Part shown: positions 9,093 to 15,589 of the stretch, piece by piece | Position numbering within the stretch: the first letter of the stretch is position 1 | Layout of the letters: every line of letters begins with the position of its first letter | Origin: an uncultured Alphaproteobacteria bacterium | GTDB lineage: Bacteria > Pseudomonadota > Alphaproteobacteria > Geminicoccales > Geminicoccaceae | Direction: 5' to 3' | Assembly: GCA_937926445.1 (NCBI GenBank) | Contig: CALBAK010000083.1 | Location: 1 to 51,600, forward strand | DNA: 51,600 nucleotides | The notes under the pieces: model-generated | The model's database searches: none | What the model saw: only the letters and a program-made list of their open reading frames with translations | Told to the model about the DNA's origin: nothing | Translations under genes and position numbers: made by a program

Positions 9093-9344
9093 ATGACGAT
9101 CCGACCCGCACCCGATCTCCGGCCCACCTTGAGCGACATAGCGAAGCTGGTGGGCGACGACGATCCCGAGAAGCTCGCTCGGATCCTGGCTACCGGAGCG
9201 ACGATCACCGAGATCGAGAAGGCCGTGCTCTGGGCGAGCGGAGCCGACGACGTGTTCGGCGAGGCGCCGCATCCCCTCGAAGGGGCGGCCGCCCTCGTCT
9301 ACGACATCCTGACCGCGGACGCTCCGGAAGAGGAGCGCCGCTGA
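9093..9344 (+). CDS. Small conserved hypothetical protein
   Basis: 83 aa. ATG at 9093 is preferred over an in-frame GTG at 9084 because AGGTGG lies just upstream of the ATG. The protein is acidic and helical (SDIAKLVGDDDPEKLARILATGATITEIEKAVLWASG) with no membrane segment or metal motif. High third-position GC supports coding. It sits in line with the Lon-like gene and the host-attachment-type gene. Function unknown. Confidence 0.75.
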   Translation: MTIRPAPDLRPTLSDIAKLVGDDDPEKLARILATGATITEIEKAVLWASGADDVFGEAPHPLEGAAALVYDILTADAPEEERR

Positions 9345-9377
9345 GCGACGCCGATCCGCGAAGGGGGAACGATCGCC

Positions 9378-9818
9378 ATGCCGAACCGGACCATGTGGGT
9401 GGTGGTCGCCGACGGCGCGCGCGCCCGCATTTTCCAGGGCGACCCGCGGACCGGCGGCCTCGAGCTCGTGATGCCCGAGCTCGTCGGCCGCGGCCGCGAG
9501 AAGGGCAGCGACCTCCTGGCCGATCGGCCCGGTCGCAGCGTCGATTCGAGCCACGTCGGCGACCGCCACGCCATGGAACCCTCGACCGATCCCAAGGAGG
9601 TCGAAAAGCAGCGCTTCGCCCGCGAGCTCTCCCAGACTCTCGAACAGGCGAGCAACGAGGGTCGCTTCGTCCGGCTGATGCTCGTGGCACCGCCCAAGAT
9701 GCTGGGCGAGCTGCGCGACGTGCTGCCCGAGAAGGTCAAGGAGAAGGTGGTCAAGGAGGTCGACAAGGACCTGACCTGGGTCTCCGTGCACGAGCTGCCC
9801 GGCCATCTGCGCGACTGA
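9378..9818 (+). CDS. Host-attachment family protein (AtsE-like)
   Basis: 146 aa. The start WVVVADGARARIF, the acidic and basic middle (HAMEPSTDPKEVEKQRFARELSQTL) and the segment LMLVAPPKMLGELR match the family first described as needed for attachment to host cells, which is widespread in alphaproteobacteria. The fold resembles eRF1 domain 3/baeRF-type proteins, and the biochemical role is unsettled. ATG start with a GGGGGAA Shine-Dalgarno. No signal peptide, so it is cytosolic. Confidence 0.85.
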   Translation: MPNRTMWVVVADGARARIFQGDPRTGGLELVMPELVGRGREKGSDLLADRPGRSVDSSHVGDRHAMEPSTDPKEVEKQRFARELSQTLEQASNEGRFVRLMLVAPPKMLGELRDVLPEKVKEKVVKEVDKDLTWVSVHELPGHLRD

Positions 9819-9854
9819 AGCACCCGTTTCGCCCGGGCCCGGGAGAGGAGAGTG

Positions 9855-10958
9855 ATGAGCGAGATCGGCACGGTCGGCATCGTCGGCACCGGCACCATGG
9901 GGACCGGGATCGCCACCAACGTCGCTGCGCACGGCATCGCGGTCCGGCTCTACGACGCGCGGCCCGAGGCCGTTCGCGCCGCCATCGACCAAGCCAAGGC
10001 CTTCTGGGCCAAGAGCGTCGAGCGCGGCCGCACGACCGCAGCACAGGCCGAGGCGGCGGCCGGCCGCCTGACCGCCGTCGACACGCTCGGTGGGCTCGCG
10101 GACTCCGATCTCTTGATCGAGGCGATCTTCGAGGATTTCGCGCTGAAGGCGAAACTGTTCGAGGAGCTCTCGGGCCTCCTCCCCGAGCGCACGCTCGTCG
10201 CCACCAACACGAGCTGCCTGCGGGTGAGCGAACTCGCCCGCCACATGAAAAAGCCCGACCGCTTCCTGGGCCTGCATTATTTCAGCCCGGCGCAGATCAA
10301 CCCGATCGTCGAGGTGGTCCGCGGCGAGGCCACGGCACCCGCCACGGTCGAGGCGGGCCTCGCCTTTTGCCGCGCCACCGGCAAGAAGCCGATCACCTGC
10401 AAGGATGCTTACGGCTTCGCCATCAACCGCTTCTTCTGCCCCTACACGAACGAGGCTTGCCGGCTCCTGGACGAGGGCCTCGCGACCACGGCCGAGGTGG
10501 ACGCGGTCGCGGAGGAAGCCGTGGGGGCGGCGGCCGGTCCGTTCCGCGTCCAGAATCTGATCAAGCCGCGGATCAACCTACATGCGATCCAGAACCTGGC
10601 CCCGCTCGGGCCCTTCTACGCCCCGGCGCGCAGCCTCGTCGAGGTCGGTGAGGCCGATCGGATGTGGGAGATCGGCCAGGTCGGCGAGATCCCGCCCGAG
10701 CGACGGGCCCTCATCCGTGACCGTATCCGACTCGGTGTGTTCCTGGCCGTCCTCCAGGAGCTCGACGAGGAAGTGGCGAGCCCGGCCGACATCGACACGG
10801 GGGCCCGCGAGGCGCTCCGCTTCACGAAGCCTCCCTGCGCGCTCATGGACGAGCTCGGTCGTGCCGAGGTCGAGCGGATCGTCGCCCCGGCGATCGCACG
10901 TTACGGCCTGAAGCGGCCGGCGGCTCTCGACCGGGTCGGACGCCTCCTGTCCGGCTGA
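9855..10958 (+). CDS. 3-hydroxyacyl-CoA dehydrogenase, NAD-binding
   Basis: 367 aa from ATG 9855 (a GTG one codon earlier is the alternative; GGAGAGGAG precedes both). The NAD motif GIVGTGTMGTGIA lies at the N-terminus, and GLHYFSPAQINPIVEVVRG is the typical active-site histidine region. The C-terminal helical domain (FAINRFFCPYTNEACRLLDEG) is complete. It oxidises L-3-hydroxyacyl-CoA to 3-ketoacyl-CoA. With the phasin and PhaC in the window, it could connect fatty-acid oxidation and PHA metabolism, but this is inference. Four nt separate it from the TetR gene. Confidence 0.9.
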   Translation: MSEIGTVGIVGTGTMGTGIATNVAAHGIAVRLYDARPEAVRAAIDQAKAFWAKSVERGRTTAAQAEAAAGRLTAVDTLGGLADSDLLIEAIFEDFALKAKLFEELSGLLPERTLVATNTSCLRVSELARHMKKPDRFLGLHYFSPAQINPIVEVVRGEATAPATVEAGLAFCRATGKKPITCKDAYGFAINRFFCPYTNEACRLLDEGLATTAEVDAVAEEAVGAAAGPFRVQNLIKPRINLHAIQNLAPLGPFYAPARSLVEVGEADRMWEIGQVGEIPPERRALIRDRIRLGVFLAVLQELDEEVASPADIDTGAREALRFTKPPCALMDELGRAEVERIVAPAIARYGLKRPAALDRVGRLLSG

Positions 10959-10962
10959 ACCG

Positions 10963-11583
10963 ATGGCCGGCCCGGCGGACTCCCGCACCGCCGCGGTCGA
11001 GCCCGACCGGCTCCTCGATCTCGCCCTCGAGCTCGCCGAGGAGGTGGGGCTCGACCAGCTCCGCCTCTCCGCCCTCGCCGAGCGCGCGGGTGTGCCGCTC
11101 GCCGATGTCGCGGCTCTTTTCCCCGACATCAACGCGATCGCCGATGCCTGGTTCGCCCGCGCCCTTTCGGCGGTCTGGGCCACACCCGCCGAGCTCCTCG
11201 CCGACCCCGATCCCGCGGTCCGCCTCGAGCGGGTGATGCTGCGCTGGTTGGAGGCCCTCTCGCCGCACCGGCAGCTCACCGGCGCCATGCTCCGGGCCAA
11301 GCTCTGGCCCTCGCATCCGCATCATTGGGTCCCGATGCTCTTCGACCTCTCCCGCCTCGTCCACGCCTTCCTCGACGTGGCGCGGGTGCCGGGTGCCGGC
11401 GCCGAGCGGGCGTTGCAGGAGATCGGCGGAACCGCCCTCACCCTGCGCACGCTGTGCGCCTTCCTCGCCGATCCGGCGCCCGATTTCCCGGCCGCCCGCG
11501 ATCGTCTGCGGCGCGATCTCGCCCGGGGCGTGGCCCTTCTGCGGCGGATCGGCCCGCCTCTGCGGCAGAGCGGCCGATCGTGA
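10963..11583 (+). CDS. TetR-like transcriptional regulator
   Basis: 206 aa. The N-terminus has the TetR helix-turn-helix pattern: a first helix LLDLALELAEEVGLDQL, then LSALAERAGVPLADVAALFPD, then AIADAWF (about 16-66). The C-terminal helical domain is Leu/Ala/Arg-rich and includes HRQLTGAMLRAKLWPSHP, reminiscent of COQ9/TetR-type ligand domains. It follows the hydroxyacyl-CoA dehydrogenase after 4 nt, so it may control that gene or the adjacent phasin. No operator could be assigned. Confidence 0.78.
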   Translation: MAGPADSRTAAVEPDRLLDLALELAEEVGLDQLRLSALAERAGVPLADVAALFPDINAIADAWFARALSAVWATPAELLADPDPAVRLERVMLRWLEALSPHRQLTGAMLRAKLWPSHPHHWVPMLFDLSRLVHAFLDVARVPGAGAERALQEIGGTALTLRTLCAFLADPAPDFPAARDRLRRDLARGVALLRRIGPPLRQSGRS

Positions 11584-11668
11584 CGCAGCGTGGCCCCTGC
11601 CCGCGCTGCCTGCGGCCGCGGGTCGCATCCGATCGCGGGAAAATCGCGCCGGACGGGCGGGCGCCCCC

Positions 11669-11698
11669 TTGATCGCTCCTACTGCAGTGCGATATCTA
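11669..11698 (+). promoter_or_regulatory. Possible sigma-70-type promoter of the phasin gene
   Basis: TTGATC (11669-11674) and TATCTA (11693-11698) are separated by 18 bp in a locally AT-richer patch, 37 bp before the phasin GTG. The stretch around it also has CTGC...GCAG half-sites (11682-11715) of the kind bound by PhaR regulators. This is a pattern match only. Confidence 0.4.
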
Positions 11699-11734
11699 TT
11701 GTGCAGCGCAGCAAACCGGCCAGAGGAGGGTCCC

Positions 11735-12106
11735 GTGACTGCCAAAACCGCTTCCCCCGTGATGCCCAAGTTCGACCTCGAGGGCTGGGTCGCCCTGCAC
11801 AAGGCGAATCTGGAGACGGCCGTCGCCGCCCAGAAGATCATTTTCGACCTCTGGCAGACGATCGCCAAGCGTCAGGTCGAGCTCGCCAGGGAGTCGTTCG
11901 CCCGCTTCGACGGCTTCGTGAAGGGCTTCGACGCCAAGAAGCAGCCCAGGGAGTATGTCGAGGACGCCAAGGCCGTGCTCGAGAAGGCCATGGCGGACGC
12001 GAAGGAGACCCTCGACCTCGGCATGAAGGCGCAGGCCGAGGTGGTCGACCTCCTCGTCAAGCGGGCCACCGCCAACCTTGACGAGGTCAAGGCGCTCGCC
12101 GCCTGA
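11735..12106 (+). CDS. Phasin family protein
   Basis: 123 aa from a GTG at 11735 with AGAGGAGGG upstream. The protein is one long amphipathic helix with the phasin pattern: KFDLEGWVALHKANLETAVAAQKIIFDLWQTIAKRQVELARESFARF, then KQPREYVEDAKAVLEKAMADAKETLDLGMKAQAEVVDLL. Phasins coat polyhydroxyalkanoate granules. PhaC is encoded 22 kb away in this window, so PHA genes are split. The gene has its own promoter-like patch and a strong terminator, consistent with independent high expression. Confidence 0.92.
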   Translation: MTAKTASPVMPKFDLEGWVALHKANLETAVAAQKIIFDLWQTIAKRQVELARESFARFDGFVKGFDAKKQPREYVEDAKAVLEKAMADAKETLDLGMKAQAEVVDLLVKRATANLDEVKALAA

Positions 12107-12139
12107 TCCGTCCCACCCGATCCCGGGTCGCGACTTCCG

Positions 12140-12173
12140 GCCCCGGCAGTCTCTGCCGGGGCCTCGTCGTTTC
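12140..12173 (+). terminator. Rho-independent terminator of the phasin gene
   Basis: Perfect 9-bp stem GCCCCGGCA/TGCCGGGGC with a 5-nt loop (GTCTC), followed by CTCGTCGTTT. It lies 34 bp after the phasin stop. Convincing for a GC-rich genome. Confidence 0.75.
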
Positions 12174-12186
12174 CGGGCCGGCCGTT

Positions 12187-12206
12187 CGCCGGGCCCTCGC
12201 CCGGCG
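12187..12206. terminator. Second hairpin downstream of the phasin
   Basis: 7-bp stem CGCCGGG/CCCGGCG with a 6-nt loop, 25 bp beyond the first hairpin. It could be a backup terminator. No T tract. Confidence 0.3.
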
Positions 12207-12278
12207 GTTGCATCGACCGCCGGCTTGCGTCACAAGGGCGGCCCGCGGCGCCTCGGCGCCGCCCTGCGGGAGAATACC

Positions 12279-13169
12279 ATGGCGCTGCGCGACCAGCACG
12301 TGCCCTTACCCAGCGCGCGCGAGGACGCACTGCGCGAGGCACCGGGCCCGGACACCCCGCAGACCCGCTCGCCGAGCTACCGGCTCGCCTTCACCGACAT
12401 CGACTTCCTGCTGCGCGAGGAGCTGCGGCCGGTCCGCCTGCAACTCGAACTCCTGAAGCCCGAGCTCGAGCTCACCCGCCAAGGCATCGAATCGACCATC
12501 GTCGTCTTCGGCAGTGCCCGCATCGTCGAGCCGACCGAGGCCCGTCGCCGGCGCGAGGAGGCCGAACGGGCCGCCCGCGCCCATCCCGACGACCCGGCGG
12601 CCGCGCACCGGCTCGCCGTCGCATTCCGCCTCGAGCAGCTCTCCCGCCACTACGAGGAGGCACGCCGCTTCGCCTCGCTCGTCGCCCGCGAAAGCGAGAG
12701 CAAAGGCCGGCACCGCTTCGTCATCGTGACGGGTGGCGGCCCCGGCATCATGGAAGCCGCCAACCGCGGCGCCACCGAGGCGGGAGCGCCCACCGTCGGC
12801 CACAACATCGTTCTGCCGCAGGAGCAGGCGCCCAACGCCTGGGTCACCCCCGAACTCTGCTTCCGCTTCCACTATTTCGCCCTCCGCAAGATGCATCTCT
12901 TGACCCGGGCCCGCGCGCTCGTGGTCTTCCCCGGCGGCTACGGTACGCTCGACGAGCTGTTCGAGACCTTGTGCCTCATCCAGACTGGCAAGGCCCGGTC
13001 GATGCCGGTCCTACTCTTCGACGAAATCTATTGGCGCAGCATCGTCAACTTCGACGCGATGGTCGAGCAGGGCGTGATCGACGCCGGCGACCTCGAGATC
13101 TTCCGCTTCGTCGAGACCGCCGAGCAGGCTTGGCAGCTCATCCGCGAACACTACGCAATACGCGACTGA
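12279..13169 (+). CDS. LOG-family protein (TIGR00730-type, long form)
   Basis: 296 aa. It has the LOG nucleotide-binding motifs GGGPGIMEAANRG and PGGYGTLDELFE, the second being the catalytic PGGxGTxxE signature of cytokinin-riboside-5'-monophosphate phosphoribohydrolases. Compared with the ~190-aa short LOG it has an N-terminal extension of about 65 residues and a charged insertion (EARRRREEAERAARAHPDDP). This long form is often annotated lysine decarboxylase-like, which is a misnomer; the likely activity is nucleotide N-glycosidase. ATG start at 12279 after CGGGAGAATACC. Confidence 0.9.
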   Translation: MALRDQHVPLPSAREDALREAPGPDTPQTRSPSYRLAFTDIDFLLREELRPVRLQLELLKPELELTRQGIESTIVVFGSARIVEPTEARRRREEAERAARAHPDDPAAAHRLAVAFRLEQLSRHYEEARRFASLVARESESKGRHRFVIVTGGGPGIMEAANRGATEAGAPTVGHNIVLPQEQAPNAWVTPELCFRFHYFALRKMHLLTRARALVVFPGGYGTLDELFETLCLIQTGKARSMPVLLFDEIYWRSIVNFDAMVEQGVIDAGDLEIFRFVETAEQAWQLIREHYAIRD

Positions 13170-13256
13170 TACCGGAGATTTTTCACCTCATAGTTGATAT
13201 CGGCCGCGGTCGCTGCTAGCAGCGGAGCGTGCCGAGATCGCCGGACGGGAGCCGGA

Positions 13257-14843
13257 ATGCCGATTCGCCTCACCTTCCACGGTGGAGCCTCGACGGTCAC
13301 CGGAAGCTGCTGCCTGGTCGAGCACGACGGCGGCCGCTTCCTGGTCGACTGCGGACTGTTCCTGGGCACCCGCACACTCGCTGCCCTCAACCGTCGCGAG
13401 CTTCCCTTCCGGCCCGCCGGGCTCGATTTCGTGCTTCTCACCGATGCCCGACCCGACCGGGCCGGACGCTTGCCGGATCTGCTCGGGGCCGGCTTCCGCG
13501 GCCCCATCATGGCTGCCGAGCCTACCGTCGACCTGCTCGGCTTTCTCCTCCCCGATCTCGCCGAACGGCTCGCCGAGGAGAGCGCCGAGCGCAACGCGCG
13601 CGAACTGCGCCGCGGCCGGCCCGAGACCCGGCCGCTCTTCACGCGTGCCGACGCGGCACGCTGCCTCGAACGGCTCGAGGCCTGCGACAGCGACCGATGG
13701 TTCGAGCCCGGACCCGGGGTCAAGGCGCGGTTCCGCACCGGCTCCGGGACCCTCGGGTCAGCGGCCGTCGAGCTCCTCGTCGAGGCCGAGGGCGGTCCGC
13801 CGCAGCGGCTCCTTTTTTCGGGCGAACTCGGCCCGGGCGGGCCGGAGTGCGATCTCCTCGCTGCCGAACCCGCCGGGATCGACCATCTCGTCGTCGGCTG
13901 CGTCTCGGGCGGTCGCGAGCGCGAGGAGGCCGACCCCGAGGAGCGCCGCCGCCGGCTGGTGCGCGAGGTCGGCGAGGGGCTCGCCGCCGGCGGACCGGTA
14001 CTGATCCCGGCCTTCGAAGGCGAGTGCAGTCGGGAGCTCGTTCTCGTCCTGCTCGACGCGATCGAGCGGGGCGAGCTGCCCGAGGTGCCGGTGGTCTTGG
14101 ACACCCCCCTTGCCGCCGCCGCGATCGACGTCTTCGGCCGCCACGCGCCGCCGCCCGGCGGCCCGGCTCGCACGGCGCGCCTTTCCATCGGACCGCGGCT
14201 TCGGCTCGCCGAGACGGTAGAGCAGAGCGCAGCGCTCGACCGGCTGGGCGACCGGGCGATCCTGCTCGCGGCGGGCGGGATCGACGGCGGCAGCCGGCTC
14301 GGCCGCCATCTGCGCGCCCATCTCTGGCGGCCGCAAGCGACCCTGCTCCTCGTCGGCTATCAGCCGCCCGGCCGGCTCGGCCAGGTGATCCTTTCGGGCG
14401 AGCGGCGCGTCCGCATCGCCGGCGAGGAGGTCGCCGTCCGCGCCCGCGTCCGCACCACCGACGCGGCCGCCGGTCACGCTGATCATCGCGAGCTCCTCGC
14501 CTGGATACTCCGCCGCCGGCCGATCAAGGGCTCGATCTTCCTGGTCCGCGCCGAGGAGCCGGCGGCGGCGGCGCTGCGCGCCGATCTCGCGGCCGAGGGG
14601 CTCGATCCTCTGCGCATCCTGATCCCGCAGCTCGACCAGCGCTTCGCGCTGCGACGCGACGCACCGGCCGAGCCGCTGCCGGGCCCGCGCCGGCTCGAGC
14701 CGCGCTTCGTCGCCGCCCCGGCCGACTGGCACAACGCCTACGCCCGGCTCCTGCTAGATATCGCCGACGAGGTCCGCCAGCTCCCCGACGATCGCTCGCG
14801 CCTCGAGCTCCTCGGCCGGCTGCGGCGGACGCTGCGAGCATGA
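13257..14843 (+). CDS. Catalytically degenerate MBL-fold/beta-CASP homologue
   Basis: 528 aa. It aligns by eye along its length to RNA-processing metallo-beta-lactamase/beta-CASP proteins: GGASTVTGSCCLVEHDGGRFLVDCGLF at the N-terminus, SGELG, PAFEGECSRELVLVLLDA, LAAGGIDGGSRLGRHL, VGYQPPGRLGQVI and AAAGHADHREL in order. The metal ligands are mostly gone. HxHxDH is DARPDR (63-68), the AGHxxGS histidine is lost in SGTLGSA (163-169), SGDLG is SGELG (188-192), and the HGE histidine is Arg431. Only His407 of the GHA motif remains. The frame is intact with strong codon bias, so it is probably expressed as a pseudoenzyme. Role unknown. Confidence 0.85.
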   Translation: MPIRLTFHGGASTVTGSCCLVEHDGGRFLVDCGLFLGTRTLAALNRRELPFRPAGLDFVLLTDARPDRAGRLPDLLGAGFRGPIMAAEPTVDLLGFLLPDLAERLAEESAERNARELRRGRPETRPLFTRADAARCLERLEACDSDRWFEPGPGVKARFRTGSGTLGSAAVELLVEAEGGPPQRLLFSGELGPGGPECDLLAAEPAGIDHLVVGCVSGGREREEADPEERRRRLVREVGEGLAAGGPVLIPAFEGECSRELVLVLLDAIERGELPEVPVVLDTPLAAAAIDVFGRHAPPPGGPARTARLSIGPRLRLAETVEQSAALDRLGDRAILLAAGGIDGGSRLGRHLRAHLWRPQATLLLVGYQPPGRLGQVILSGERRVRIAGEEVAVRARVRTTDAAAGHADHRELLAWILRRRPIKGSIFLVRAEEPAAAALRADLAAEGLDPLRILIPQLDQRFALRRDAPAEPLPGPRRLEPRFVAAPADWHNAYARLLLDIADEVRQLPDDRSRLELLGRLRRTLRA

Positions 14844-15016
14844 CATACTAGAGGGCCACAGCGGGGTGCGCTCCTGTCGCGTTCGGGTGACACCGTTAAC
14901 CCCGACCTCGGCAGGATGGCTTCCGACCGTTCCTGCCCCTTGTCGGCCGGTCATCGTCCCGTCACCTTGGCGGCCGGCAGGGAGGGCACCCGGGCGGTGG
15001 ACGCTGGGTGGTACAA

Positions 15017-15496
15017 ATGAGCGAGCAAAGTGGCTGTGAGCGGGGTGTCGCTCGCCTGATCCGGACGGATCGGCTCGTCCGCCCGATCTTTTCGATCGGG
15101 ACCTCGGCGAACGACAATCGCCGCCGCTTCGAGCGCGGCTCGCTGTCTCTCGCCGGTGCGGTCGTGGGCGCTGCTCCGCGTCTGCAATCGGTCCCCGAAC
15201 CGACACCCGCGCCGCCGCGCCGGCCCGAGCCCTTGCCCCCCGGCCCCTCGCTCGCGCTCGCCGTCGGCTGGCTCGGTCAGAACCTCGCGCTCTGGACGAG
15301 CGGTGTGGGAGCCGCCTGCCAGCTGCCGCCGGTCGCCTCCGGTCTCGCGCTCTGGCGGGCCTGCAGCGAGCTCGGCCTCGTCGGCGTCGCGAGCTGCGCG
15401 AGCCTCGCCGCGAGCGGGGTCGAACTCGTCGGCGTGACGCTCGCGGGTGTTCTGGGCGCGGCCACACCCCGCCGTCGATCTCCCGCCTCCTCCTGA
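15017..15496 (+). CDS. Hypothetical protein with hydrophobic C-terminal half
   Basis: 159 aa from ATG 15017 (an in-frame GTG lies at 15008). Residues about 1-50 are polar and basic, 55-75 are Pro-rich (PEPTPAPPRRPEPLPPGPS), and the rest is Ala/Leu/Val/Gly-rich (LALAVGWLGQNLALWTSGVGAACQLPPVASGLALW...). Third-position GC in the second half is very high, which supports coding. The helical tail is reminiscent of short phasin-like or membrane-associated proteins, but I recognise no family. It is isolated: 170 bp follow the previous gene, and a terminator hairpin lies downstream. Confidence 0.5.
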   Translation: MSEQSGCERGVARLIRTDRLVRPIFSIGTSANDNRRRFERGSLSLAGAVVGAAPRLQSVPEPTPAPPRRPEPLPPGPSLALAVGWLGQNLALWTSGVGAACQLPPVASGLALWRACSELGLVGVASCASLAASGVELVGVTLAGVLGAATPRRRSPASS

Positions 15497-15555
15497 GGCG
15501 AGGCCGCTCGCTCGCCTCCCGAAGCCCGGAGGTCTTCGCCCCCGCGACGAGCCGC

Positions 15556-15576
15556 ACCGCGCCTGGCAGGCGCGGT
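15556..15576. terminator. Bidirectional terminator between convergent genes
   Basis: Perfect 9-bp stem ACCGCGCCT/AGGCGCGGT with a 3-nt loop, in the gap between the hypothetical gene (plus strand) and the molybdenum hydroxylase gene (minus strand). It is positioned to serve both. Confidence 0.6.
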
Positions 15577-15589
15577 GACCAAACCCCGG

